Positions 46,418 through 53,787 of a DNA stretch of 53,787 nucleotides are shown here, piece by piece (within the stretch, counting starts at the first letter, position 1; every line of letters starts with the position of its first letter). Under the pieces are notes generated by a model that did no database searches, had not been told where the DNA came from, and saw only the letters and a list, made by a program, of their open reading frames with translations. The DNA comes from Flavobacterium sp. (GTDB taxonomy: Bacteria > Bacteroidota > Bacteroidia > Flavobacteriales > Flavobacteriaceae), in NCBI RefSeq assembly GCF_025352015.1, contig NZ_JANXUG010000041.1, positions 1 through 53,787 of the forward strand. Direction: 5' to 3'. The position numbers were made by a program, and so were the translations under genes.

Positions 46418-46469
46418 TATGTTTATTTGGTTTAAAAGATTAAAATTGTTGAAGTGCTTTCACTAAATT

Positions 46470-47438
46470 CTATTTTTCGTTCATCGAATCAATAATCATA
46501 TAGGCCACACGCAAAGCTTCGGTTCCGTCTTCCAAAGTTACAATAGGTGTTGTATTGTGATTAATCGCATCGGCAAATGTTTCTAATTCATCTAAAATAG
46601 CATTGTTATGGCTTACCTCTGGATTGTTAAAATAAATTTGCTTGCGATTGCCTTCAGCATTTTGGAGTATCATATCAAAATCTCCTGGAATTTCTGGCGC
46701 TTCTTTCATTTTTACCACTTCACAGGTTTTGTCTAAATAATCAACAGAGATGTACGCATCTTTTTGAAAGAAACGCGATTTGCGCATATTTTTCATAGAG
46801 ATTCTACTTGAGGTAATATTGGCAACACAGCCATTTTCAAATTCAATTCGGGCGTTAGCAATATCGGGCGACTGACTCAAAACTGAAACACCACTAGCGT
46901 GCACTACTTTTACTTTCGATTTTACAACGCTCAAAATAGCATCAATATCATGAATCATCAAATCTAAAACTACAGGGACATCAGTACCTCGTGGATTAAA
47001 TTCTGCCAATCGATGGGTTTCAATAAACATTGGATTTTCAATCATATCTTTCACAGCTGTAAACGCAGGATTGAAACGCTCTACGTGTCCCACTTGACCT
47101 TTGATATGATATTCTTTTGCCAAACCAATAATTTCTTCGGCTTCTTGAACTGTTGTAGAAATAGGTTTTTCAATAAAAACATGTTTACCAGATTTGATTG
47201 CTACTTTAGCACATTTATAATGCGAAAGGGTAGGAGTGACTATATCAATCACATCAACAGCATGGATTAATTTAGCAATAGTATCAAATTGTTTATATCC
47301 AAATTCAGTTTCTATTTTAGCACCATTTTCATGATTTTCGTCGTAAAAACCAACGAGTTCGTATTTGTCTGATTGTTGTAATAATCGTAAGTGTATTTTT
47401 CCGAGGTGACCAGCACCTAAAACGCCAACTTTAAGCAT
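46470..47438 (-). CDS. Gfo/Idh/MocA family oxidoreductase
   Basis: 322 residues. N-terminal NAD-binding domain VGVLGAGHLGKIHLRLLQQ, VDVIDIVTPTLSHYKCA and the hallmark KHVFIEKPISTTVQEAEE. The C-terminal alpha/beta domain has GHVERFNPAF, VPVVLDLMIHDIDAIL with the catalytic His, and NAILDELETFADAINH. This is a dehydrogenase acting on sugars or related polyols; the substrate cannot be read from sequence. A convincing -7 box precedes it. Confidence 0.88.
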   Translation of the reverse strand: MLKVGVLGAGHLGKIHLRLLQQSDKYELVGFYDENHENGAKIETEFGYKQFDTIAKLIHAVDVIDIVTPTLSHYKCAKVAIKSGKHVFIEKPISTTVQEAEEIIGLAKEYHIKGQVGHVERFNPAFTAVKDMIENPMFIETHRLAEFNPRGTDVPVVLDLMIHDIDAILSVVKSKVKVVHASGVSVLSQSPDIANARIEFENGCVANITSSRISMKNMRKSRFFQKDAYISVDYLDKTCEVVKMKEAPEIPGDFDMILQNAEGNRKQIYFNNPEVSHNNAILDELETFADAINHNTTPIVTLEDGTEALRVAYMIIDSMNEK

Positions 47439-47454
47439 ATAAAAGTATTTTGAA

Positions 47455-47462
47455 CAAAAATA
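47455..47462 (-). promoter_or_regulatory. Candidate -7 box for the Gfo/Idh/MocA gene
   Basis: Minus strand TATTTTTG, a TAnnTTTG match, 16 bp before the ATG at 47438. Confidence 0.45.
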
Positions 47463-47563
47463 ACAATAAAATGATTATTATTTTTATTCATTTAAAATTT
47501 AAAATTCATCATTTAAAATAGTTTTTACTTTGCTATTTTTACGCAATAAATCACTACACAAAA

Positions 47564-48205
47564 TTGAAAAATACAAGTAAACACGAAGGTCTTCGCAATC
47601 AGTTGGCCAAACTGTTGGAAGATAAAGGAATTAAGGATAAAAAAGTCTTAGAGGCTATTAAAAAAATTCCAAGACATTTATTTTTAGATTCTAGTTTTGA
47701 AGATTTTGCTTACCTTGATAAAGCTTTTCCTATTGGTGCTGAACAAACTATTTCTCAACCCTACACAGTAGCTTTTCAAAGCCAGTTATTAGCCATAAAA
47801 AAAGGAGAAAAAATTCTTGAAATAGGAACAGGAAGTGGATATCAGACTGCGGTTTTATGTTTACTTGGTGCCACTGTTTATACCATTGAACGGCAAACGG
47901 AATTGTTTAAAAAAACAAAGCTATTGTTGCCAAAACTGGGAATAAATCCAAAACATTTATCTTTTGGTGATGGTTATAAAGGATTGCCAAATCATGCCCC
48001 TTTTGATAGTATCATTGTAACTGCCGGTGCACCAGTTATTCCGAAACCCTTGATGGCACAATTAAAAATAGGAGGAAAACTCGTTATTCCTATTGGTGAA
48101 AAAATTCAAATAATGACGATGCTTATTCGCAAAAATGAAACTCAATTTGAAAAGCATGAGTTTGGAAATTTTAAATTTGTACCTTTACTAGAGAATAAAA
48201 ACTAA
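47564..48205 (+). CDS. pcm: Protein-L-isoaspartate O-methyltransferase
   Basis: 213 residues from a TTG start codon at 47564 (no ATG is available nearby; the sequence from here, [20 protein letters not shown], is conserved in flavobacterial PCMT). It methylates isoaspartyl residues so damaged proteins can be repaired. Markers: [26 protein letters not shown]-binding [15 protein letters not shown], and [20 protein letters not shown]. Convergent with smpB, overlapping by 4 bp. Confidence 0.95.
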   Translation: MKNTSKHEGLRNQLAKLLEDKGIKDKKVLEAIKKIPRHLFLDSSFEDFAYLDKAFPIGAEQTISQPYTVAFQSQLLAIKKGEKILEIGTGSGYQTAVLCLLGATVYTIERQTELFKKTKLLLPKLGINPKHLSFGDGYKGLPNHAPFDSIIVTAGAPVIPKPLMAQLKIGGKLVIPIGEKIQIMTMLIRKNETQFEKHEFGNFKFVPLLENKN

Positions 48206-48654
48206 AACGCTTTTTTAATTCTCTCCAAATCTCTTTTGGTGTCCTGTTCCTTTAGACTTTCTCGTTTGTCGTAGGTTTTCTTTCCTCGGCAAAGCCCGAT
48301 ATCCAGTTTGGCCATTCCTTTTTCATTGGTAAACAATTTTAGCGGAATAATAGTCAATCCTTTGGTATCCATAGCTCTTTCGAGTTTTTTTAGTTCTCTT
48401 TTATTCAATAACAGTTTGCGCTCGCTTTTGGCTTTGTGGTTGAACTGATTTCCATAAAGATATTCTTCAATTTGAGTATTGATTGCAAACAATTCATTAC
48501 TGTGAAATTCACAAAACCCTTCGGTGATATTGGCTTTTCCTAATCTTATAGATTTGATTTCAGTACCTGTTAAAACGATTCCAGCCGTATAAGTTTCAAT
48601 TATTTCATAATCAAATTTGGCACGTTTGTTAAGTATGTTTATAGTTTTAAGCAT
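48202..48654 (-). CDS. smpB: SsrA-binding protein SmpB
   Basis: From ATG 48654 the product has 150 residues starting [20 protein letters not shown]. It binds tmRNA and rescues stalled ribosomes. Conserved blocks: [53 protein letters not shown] [35 protein letters not shown] and [19 protein letters not shown]. Its -7 box lies 7 bp upstream of the start, so the leader is very short. Confidence 0.97.
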   Translation of the reverse strand: MLKTINILNKRAKFDYEIIETYTAGIVLTGTEIKSIRLGKANITEGFCEFHSNELFAINTQIEEYLYGNQFNHKAKSERKLLLNKRELKKLERAMDTKGLTIIPLKLFTNEKGMAKLDIGLCRGKKTYDKRESLKEQDTKRDLERIKKAF

Positions 48655-48661
48655 AGCATGG

Positions 48662-48669
48662 CAAATGTA
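48662..48669 (-). promoter_or_regulatory. Candidate -7 box for smpB
   Basis: Minus strand TACATTTG, a TAnnTTTG match. It ends 7 bp from the ATG at 48654, implying a leader of only a few bases. Confidence 0.5.
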
Positions 48670-48718
48670 ATACAAAATCAAGTGGTATAAAAAACTAAAG
48701 TATAACTAAATTATTTGT

Positions 48719-48726
48719 TATGTTTG
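48719..48726 (+). promoter_or_regulatory. Candidate -7 box for the S8 lipoprotein protease gene
   Basis: TATGTTTG matches TAnnTTTG, 32 bp before the ATG at 48759. Confidence 0.45.
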
Positions 48727-48758
48727 TGTTGTCAAACCAATAATAACAACAACAAATT

Positions 48759-50270
48759 ATGTCCAAAAAAGTTATAAAACTACTTTTTTTAGTAATGATC
48801 GTTATCACATCATGTTCTAAAGAAAATACGCAAGAAAAAAATTCAATTGTAATTGAAGACTCCAAAAAAGATCCCTTAACACCCGCACAAATCAACGCTA
48901 AAATAGATGAAATGTTAACCACAAATCACATTTTTAATTGGCGTGATGCTGATTCTCATCTGCTTTGGAGTGCTGTAATCCATGGTAATAACGTACTTAC
49001 TATTGGTTTTGGAAATTCAAAAAATAATTTCCAAAGAGAGCAATCGTTTAATAATGCGCAAATGCAAAAAGAACTGGTAGCGATTGTTTTGAAATACGAG
49101 GGAACCACTTTAGATAAGGTTTTAATTGCTTCCGATGCTGATTTGAATTTAATAGATGTCATCATTACCAAACAGGAAACTATTATTGCTTTACGACAAT
49201 CAAAGTACATTCGATATATAGAACCTGCGGATTATCGATATCTAGAGGTTCGGAATGCTCAAAACCGTTCGAGTGCAGGTACAAGTTCGGGCTGTGGTTT
49301 TGATGCTGAAATTTTGGCAACAGCCGATTATACTGCTACAACTCCAAACGCAAAAGTTCCATGGACATTTACCCAGCATAACATTCCAAGCGCATGGACA
49401 ATAAGCACGGGTGCTGGAGTTACTATTGGGATTGTAGATACGGGAGTTTCGCCAAACCAATCCTTACTAGGTGCTAATTTTAATAACGGATTTTCATCAG
49501 GAAGAACCATCGAAAAAAACGGGGTTTATGTTGATTCTATTTGGCCTTGGAGCACCACAACCGACGGCATAAATGACTTGTGCGGACACGGAACAAGCAT
49601 GGCTGCAACGGCTGCTGCACCAAGAAATGATAAGGGTTTGCCAGTTGGCGTAGCTTATAACGCTAACCTAATCACGTATCGTGCCGCTTACAATGTGGTT
49701 CTGGACGGTTTTCAGGAGCAGGAAGGTGTAAAAAAAGCGTTTACTGCTTTGGGAAATAATGCTAGAGTCAAAATTATTTCTATGTCAATGGGTTATATTT
49801 TTTCTGTGGGAAAAATAGAAGACGCCATCAAGTTTGCCTACGGAAAAGGAAAACTAATTTTTTGTGCTGCTGGAACTTCCACCAGTTTTACCACTTTTGT
49901 GGGTGTTATATTCCCAGCATGGATGCCCGAAACAGTTGCAGTTACTGGCGTGAAAGAAGGAACAACCTATCAGGCGTGTAGTGATTGCCATACTGGCAGC
50001 AAAGTTGATTTTACCGTAGTTATGGAAAGAGCGGTTTCTGGAAATACAGTTCCCGTAGATAGCTACTACGAAAATCAAACTGACTATATTGGTGGGTCTT
50101 CTGTTGCTACTGCAACTACAGCAGGAATTGCAGCCCTAGTTTGGTCTAAAAATCCAAGCTGGACAAGAGACCAAGTCCTCACAAAGATGAGACAATCGGC
50201 TAGTTTATATCCAAATAAGAACGCTGATTATGGTTACGGAAACATCAATGCTTTTCTGGCTGTGCAATAA
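48759..50270 (+). CDS. S8 (subtilisin-like) serine protease, lipoprotein
   Basis: 503 residues. The N-terminus ends in a lipobox (VMIVITSCSKE; lipidated Cys20), so it is membrane anchored. A propeptide-like region of about 180 residues precedes the peptidase domain. The catalytic triad is complete: Asp227 (IGIVDTGVSP), His277 (CGHGTSMAA) and Ser448 (IGGSSVATATTAG). The domain ends with NPSWTRDQVLTKMRQSA and YGYGNINAF. A conserved cysteine pair near 397-400 (CSDC) may form a disulfide. No T9SS tail is seen. Likely an extracytoplasmic protease. Confidence 0.93.
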   Translation: MSKKVIKLLFLVMIVITSCSKENTQEKNSIVIEDSKKDPLTPAQINAKIDEMLTTNHIFNWRDADSHLLWSAVIHGNNVLTIGFGNSKNNFQREQSFNNAQMQKELVAIVLKYEGTTLDKVLIASDADLNLIDVIITKQETIIALRQSKYIRYIEPADYRYLEVRNAQNRSSAGTSSGCGFDAEILATADYTATTPNAKVPWTFTQHNIPSAWTISTGAGVTIGIVDTGVSPNQSLLGANFNNGFSSGRTIEKNGVYVDSIWPWSTTTDGINDLCGHGTSMAATAAAPRNDKGLPVGVAYNANLITYRAAYNVVLDGFQEQEGVKKAFTALGNNARVKIISMSMGYIFSVGKIEDAIKFAYGKGKLIFCAAGTSTSFTTFVGVIFPAWMPETVAVTGVKEGTTYQACSDCHTGSKVDFTVVMERAVSGNTVPVDSYYENQTDYIGGSSVATATTAGIAALVWSKNPSWTRDQVLTKMRQSASLYPNKNADYGYGNINAFLAVQ

Positions 50271-50296
50271 GTCAACTGTTGAAATACATTAAGAAC

Positions 50297-50333
50297 AAAA
50301 AGCTATTTCTTTAAAAATGAAATAGCTTTTTTT
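50297..50333 (+). terminator. Intrinsic terminator after the S8 lipoprotein gene
   Basis: AAAAGCTATTTC pairs with GAAATAGCTTTT across a short A/T-rich loop, followed by a T tract. Confidence 0.85.
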
Positions 50334-50347
50334 AGGTTTATTAAGAC

Positions 50348-50410
50348 TTAAAAGTAATTTACCATGCGTTAAAAGTATTTTACTACGTTTTAAAAGTATT
50401 TTATTATACG
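50348..50410. repeat. Three direct repeats of about 20 bp
   Basis: TTAAAAGTAATTTACCATGCG (50348-50368), TTAAAAGTATTTTACTACG (50369-50387) and TTAAAAGTATTTTATTATACG (50390-50410) share the TTAAAAGTA core. A related hairpin of AAGTAAA and TTTACTT lies at about 50480-50506. The gap of 50334-50516 holds nothing else. Confidence 0.6.
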
Positions 50411-50516
50411 TTATTATTAATTACTTATTTAATAATACTATTTTGCTATTTAGTAAAACAAATTGCACTTTAATTATAAGTAAAATGCGTTAGCACTTTA
50501 CTTTTATTTTTTGGTT

Positions 50517-51239
50517 TTATTTTAGTAAATCTTTAAATTGTAGTTTTACTATTGCGTTGTAATAAGGTTTTCCTGCATCTCCTAATGATTTTAAGTAGAC
50601 TTTTATTTCTTTGATTATTTGTATTACGTTTTTTGGATTGTTGTACAATATATCGTTTGGGTTTTTTCTAGCTGTGATTAGTACATTGCCTTCCGAGTTT
50701 ACTTCGGTACTTAATGTTTTTAGGCGTTGGTGGTATGCTCTTAATTATACTATTTGTATATCTGTTTCGTTGGGTGCATATTCTGGGTGCGATGCCAATT
50801 GAGTTGTATAAGTATCTAAATTAGCAATACGGCTATCATAACTCATTTGTGAAGTAGAAATACCGTCTGTTTCTGTAATTTCAGGGTTTATTGATTTTTG
50901 TTTTTGGTCACCACGAATTTTTTTGGCTTGATTGGCTATGTTTTCTTTGTCTTTGGTTGATATGTCTAATGATTTTGCAAAATTTTAAGATTTTGTCATT
51001 AGTTTGCCAAGTGGTACAATAGCAAGTTCACGAGCAGAAATTGCATTTTTATAAATTGGTTTTTTATTTTTTAATTCTGTAATTACTGCTTGTAATGAAG
51101 TGCGTATAGGGTCGAGGTTTACTAACTAAATTTTTGCATTTGATGGATTGTAAAGAGTACCCATTTCTTCTAAAATTTGGTATGCGGTGCTAAAGTTTGC
51201 AACATTTTTATTGTGTCCTGTTTCGCTAGTTGAAGCCAT
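50517..51239 (-). pseudogene. Uncharacterised protein gene with three in-frame stops and no frameshift
   Basis: A single 241-codon frame runs from ATG 51239 (MASTSETGHNKNVANFSTAY) to a TAA at 50517-50519. It is broken only by TAG at 51126-51128 (codon 38), TAA at 50985-50987 (codon 85) and TAA at 50745-50747 (codon 165). Between the stops it codes well: NAISARELAIVPLGKL, ETDGISTSQMSYDSR, HPEYAPNETDIQIV, LGDAGKPYYNAIVKLQF. The start (STSETGH.KNVANF) and these blocks resemble a Bacteroidota family of unknown function I know from sequence only. All three stops lie one substitution from Gln or Lys codons. Confidence 0.8.
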
Positions 51240-51302
51240 ATTGATGATTTTTAGATTGTTAATGAAGTGTAAAAATAGTGTATTTTTTTAGTTGGTAAAT
51301 TA

Positions 51303-51341
51303 AAAAATGAGGTTTAAAAATTGAATTTTAAACCCCATTAT
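51303..51341 (-). terminator. Terminator after the PrcB-like gene
   Basis: On the minus strand GGGTTTAAAA pairs with TTTTAAACC, then CATTTTTTAA supplies a T tract. It lies about 20 bp past the stop codon at 51360. Confidence 0.7.
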
Positions 51342-51359
51342 ACTTACTATTAAATGTTA

Positions 51360-51806
51360 TTACTGAAAAATCACAGTTTTTGTAGATTTTGGTATTTTTA
51401 CAAAGTGATATGGTCTGGTCGGCATTTGAGTAGCATCTCCACTTCCTGTTCTTGAAACTTGGATTACAATATTATCTTGATTTTCAACTGCTGAAGTTAT
51501 GTTTATATCGAAACCTCCAGTTGTTCTTGGCTGGTCAAATGAAGCTATAACTTCAAATAGATTAAAATCGACGACAGCAGTAGCTGGCGCATTTGTTGTA
51601 CCCCATGTATTATTTATAAAATCAGTCCAATCGGTTTGCGTATAAAATACTCTACTATGATAAGTTGGATTATAATTTCCATTAAATACTTCTCCTTTAC
51701 TTATCAGTATAGGCGTTATTGTTTGCGGTGTAAAAGTATTTGCATCATTACTTTTACTACAACTCAATGACAGAACTAAAACTAAACTTAAAATTAATGT
51801 TTTCAT
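51360..51806 (-). CDS. PrcB-like lipoprotein
   Basis: 148 residues. Signal peptide with lipobox LVLSLSCSKSND (Cys16). The body ends in a PrcB_C-type domain (YTQTDWTDFINNTW, LFEVIASFDQPRTTGGFDIN, IVIQVSRTGSGDATQM, PYHFVKIPKSTKTVIFQ). PrcB is a subunit of the Treponema dentilisin complex, where it partners an S8 protease. Here it lies 62 bp downstream of an S8 gene on the same strand. Widespread PrcB_C lipoproteins of Bacteroidota have no known function otherwise. Confidence 0.8.
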   Translation of the reverse strand: MKTLILSLVLVLSLSCSKSNDANTFTPQTITPILISKGEVFNGNYNPTYHSRVFYTQTDWTDFINNTWGTTNAPATAVVDFNLFEVIASFDQPRTTGGFDINITSAVENQDNIVIQVSRTGSGDATQMPTRPYHFVKIPKSTKTVIFQ

Positions 51807-51839
51807 GATATTTAATATTTAAATGATTAATAAAATTAG

Positions 51840-51856
51840 CCACGCTTTTGGCGTGG
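51840..51856. terminator. Hairpin between the S8 gene and the PrcB-like gene
   Basis: CCACGC (51840-51845) pairs with GCGTGG (51851-51856). The plus strand then has a T-rich run and the minus strand a weaker CTAATTTTATT. It may end or attenuate the S8 transcript before the PrcB-like gene. Confidence 0.5.
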
Positions 51857-51868
51857 TTACGTTTTTTT

Positions 51869-53251
51869 TTATTGTTTAATTAGTGTTTTTGCATCTACTA
51901 TTTGACCGTTGCAAACTAAAGCAACTGTATAAAAACCACTTTGATAATTTGAAATATCAATGTTAGTATTTGCACTATTTATATCTAAAATATAATTATT
52001 AGATGTTCCGTTTGGACTGTAGTTAGTTTGATTATTATTTCTATCAGATGCACCAACTGTTATTAAATTGGGAACACTTGCATTTCCTGGAAAACTAACA
52101 TAGCCATTATTACCACTGACTCTATTTGCTGTATTACCTGCTGCAAAAACTACTTGTCGATTGTTGTTTATTGCGTTGTTTATTGCGGAAACTATTACGG
52201 GAAATAAATTTGGATTTGAACTACTATAACCCCAACTATTTGATATAATATCTGCACCATTTAGGTTAGCAAAATCAATTGCATCTGCGTAAACATTTGC
52301 AGGAATTGATCCAAATGGTATTTTTACTGGCATTATTTTACATAAAGGAGCAATTCCTGCTACACCTTCATTATTATCTTGAGTTGCTCCAACGATACCA
52401 GCGCAAGAATTACCATGATTATTTCCAACTGTTGTGGAAACAGTTGGTGATGGGTCGTTTGCATTATTTGTACCGTCGTAAGGCGAAGCAAAATTACTAC
52501 CGTTTAATCTAACTTGTCTTGTATTTGGCAAATCTAGATGATTACTTGTAACACCCTCGTCAATAATAGCAACAATTACATTTGGATTTCCTTTTGTAAT
52601 ACTCCAAGCTTCTGGTGCATCTATATCAGCATCAATTGTTGTTGTTTTACCGTCATTTGTACCTTGACCAGTATTGTGTAAATACCATTGTTGGTTAAAA
52701 TAAGGATCATTTGGAAAATAATCTAATTTTTGTGCGTTTGCTATAAAGTTAGGTGTAGAAAATTCGACTTGTCCACTTAAATAGATATTTTTCGAAACTT
52801 GTAAAGCATCACCTGTTGTTCTGTACATTTCATAAGATAATGCGGATTTTACTAAACTTAAATTATTTGAAGAAATTAGATTTGATTTATTCGATGTAGA
52901 GATTCCACTTTTGAACTTCAACAAAATATCTTTTGTATAGTTTAGTTCTTGACCATCTGCAGTTAAATAAGTTGGAGTCAAAAAATAAGTAGCATTATAA
53001 CTATTTAAATTTGAAGTGTTAACAACAATAAATGTTTTGTCGGATAGTTTTATTCCTGGATAATCATTAGGATTCATTGCATTTGTTGTGCCAAAACCAT
53101 TTGGAAATTCTGCTAAAAATTTACCTGAAATTTTGGTTAGGTTTATTTTGCCATTATTTGTAGTGTAATAAAAATCGTTTGCTTGAGCTTTTAGATTTAA
53201 AAATCCTAGCATTGATAAAACTATAAATAGTATGTTTAATATATTTTTCAT
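51869..53251 (-). CDS. S8 protease-like T9SS protein lacking the catalytic serine region
   Basis: 460 residues. Signal peptide (ILFIVLSMLGFLNLKAQA), a propeptide-like region, then the start of a subtilisin domain: Asp231 (VAIIDEGVTS), His279 (NNHGNSCAGIVGA), the oxyanion Asn in IISNSWGYSS, VVFAAGNTAN and PNLITVGASDRNNNQTNYS. Directly after NYSPNGTSNN (about residue 416) it changes to ILDINSANTNIDISNYQSGF and ends VALVCNGQIVDAKTLIKQ, the end of a T9SS sorting domain. The GTSxA serine block and the first part of the sorting domain are missing, yet the frame is intact. A deletion derivative is likely; it should be inactive. Confidence 0.85.
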   Translation of the reverse strand: MKNILNILFIVLSMLGFLNLKAQANDFYYTTNNGKINLTKISGKFLAEFPNGFGTTNAMNPNDYPGIKLSDKTFIVVNTSNLNSYNATYFLTPTYLTADGQELNYTKDILLKFKSGISTSNKSNLISSNNLSLVKSALSYEMYRTTGDALQVSKNIYLSGQVEFSTPNFIANAQKLDYFPNDPYFNQQWYLHNTGQGTNDGKTTTIDADIDAPEAWSITKGNPNVIVAIIDEGVTSNHLDLPNTRQVRLNGSNFASPYDGTNNANDPSPTVSTTVGNNHGNSCAGIVGATQDNNEGVAGIAPLCKIMPVKIPFGSIPANVYADAIDFANLNGADIISNSWGYSSSNPNLFPVIVSAINNAINNNRQVVFAAGNTANRVSGNNGYVSFPGNASVPNLITVGASDRNNNQTNYSPNGTSNNYILDINSANTNIDISNYQSGFYTVALVCNGQIVDAKTLIKQ

Positions 53252-53558
53252 ATTTACATTATTTAATTTTAGTTAACATTTTTTTTAGTTTTGAAAAACA
53301 AATTTAATTAGATGGAGGATGAAGAGATTTTCTATTCATTAATATTGGAACATTTATATTATTAAAATTTTTCATTTTGTAAAATTTGTAAGTTAAGTTA
53401 CAAATAAAAAAAAATTAGTTTAATAAGGTTGCTTTGAAAAGAAATTACGGTTTTAAGACGAACTGACGTTAGCAGAAACCCGTGAGCTACACGAAACAAA
53501 AAAAAAGATAACCGATAATAAAATTTTATAATTTCATATCAAAATAAATTCAAATGTT
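53252..53558. other. Gap between the S8-like gene and the HTH gene
   Basis: A 307-bp AT-rich gap. It holds one possible 23-codon reading frame on the minus strand (53304-53375) and a less AT-rich stretch around 53460-53500. No tRNA, terminator or palindrome of note was seen. Confidence 0.5.
53304..53375 (-). CDS. Possible 23-residue peptide
   Basis: ATG 53375 to TAA 53304 would encode MKNFNNINVPILMNRKSLHP plus PSN. It is preceded by an A-rich TACAAA and lies 52 bp upstream of the S8-like gene on the same strand. Length and composition give little support; it may be chance. Confidence 0.2.
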   Translation of the reverse strand: MKNFNNINVPILMNRKSLHPPSN

Positions 53559-53786
53559 ATGCTTTACGCTATCAGATTAAGAAAAATTAGGGAAGCTTAC
53601 GGATTGACACAATATGAAGTTGCATACAAATCCGATATGACGCCAAGTGCTTATGGGCAAATAGAACGTAATGCAGGTAATTGTACAATTAAAACAATGG
53701 AAAAAATTGCAAATTCCATTGGAATTTCATTACCATTTTTATTAGATATTAATAATCAAAATTTTATTGAAAAAAACAAGTTGTGA
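53559..53786 (+). CDS. Small XRE-family helix-turn-helix regulator
   Basis: 75 residues, complete within the window (TGA at 53784-53786). Cro/C1-type HTH_3 domain: IRLRKIREAYGLTQYEVAYK, then the recognition helix region MTPSAYGQIERNAGNCTIKT, MEKIANSIGISLPFLLD. Such small regulators often sit at the border of accessory, restriction-modification or toxin-antitoxin regions, or control a neighbour. The gene ends one base before the window does, so its partner cannot be seen. Confidence 0.85.
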   Translation: MLYAIRLRKIREAYGLTQYEVAYKSDMTPSAYGQIERNAGNCTIKTMEKIANSIGISLPFLLDINNQNFIEKNKL

Positions 53787-53787
53787 C

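Noticed and set aside
50611..50802. Plus-strand 63-residue frame over the triple-stop gene
   Set aside because: The minus strand explains this region better, with conserved-looking blocks on both sides of each stop.
50517..51239. Alternative genetic code (stop reassigned to Gln) to explain the three stops
   Set aside because: TAA ends most genes in this window, so reassignment would break them; decay or error is simpler.
52279..52512. Plus-strand frame inside the S8-like gene
   Set aside because: Antisense shadow of a well-supported coding region.
53460..53500. GC-richer stretch considered as a tRNA or attachment site
   Set aside because: No cloverleaf, T-loop or CCA end and no second copy in the window.

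Overview
The window is a roughly 54 kb stretch of a low-GC chromosome from a member of the Bacteroidota, most likely Flavobacterium or a close relative. The evidence is: type IX secretion (T9SS) type A sorting domains at the C-termini of secreted proteins (198-1472, 34171-35805, 51869-53251); promoters of the Bacteroidota TAnnTTTG type instead of TATAAT; Bacteroidota-typical families (DUF4835, DUF6913, DUF6495, BamD followed by omega, PrcB-like lipoproteins); and A-rich leaders without clear Shine-Dalgarno sequences. No rRNA, tRNA, CRISPR array, insertion sequence or prophage was recognised.

Layout. 0.2-5.2 kb: a T9SS-exported protein, RdgB, a DEAD-box helicase and an exported regulatory-domain protein. 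5.2-13.2 kb: TrmH, a sirtuin, PurB, a decayed ammonium transporter, GuaB, HMG-CoA lyase and PyrD, so mostly nucleotide and acyl-CoA metabolism. 13.4-18.9 kb: NadC, YihY, a DUF2147 protein and PriA in a tight run, then a LytTR regulator on the other strand. 19.0-20.8 kb: the ribosomal protein operon S6-S18-L9 and DUF6495. 20.8-26.4 kb: a frameshifted esterase, LigA, a membrane protein, and a 5'-nucleotidase split into two genes. 26.4-34.1 kb: DUF6913-DapA, then BamD-RpoZ-CoaBC-DUF4835-RecN, then FabV. 34.1-39.8 kb: a T9SS protein, a glycosyltransferase with CoaE, and a two-component pair. 39.8-48.7 kb: thioesterase-MiaA-exonuclease/GIY-YIG, YggS, a lipocalin-like protein, DUF1015, two dehydrogenases, Pcm and SmpB. 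48.7-53.8 kb: an accessory-looking end with two subtilisin-like (S8) proteins, a gene with three in-frame stops, a PrcB-like lipoprotein and a small HTH regulator.

The core is ordinary housekeeping. Four loci are visibly damaged while about 48 neighbours are intact: the ammonium transporter (two indels plus a nonsense codon), a secreted esterase (one extra G), a 240-codon gene with three stops and no frameshift, and an S8 protease that lost its serine region but kept an in-frame sorting tail. Dispersed repeats also seem to have entered two coding regions in frame (yggS and DUF1015), and several intergenic gaps hold palindromes. I see no convincing undescribed defence or biosynthetic system. 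The best candidates for follow-up are the serine-less S8/PrcB pair, the triple-stop gene, the overlapping hairpins before the DUF6495 gene and the in-frame repeats. All family names come from reading the sequence, since no database search was possible.
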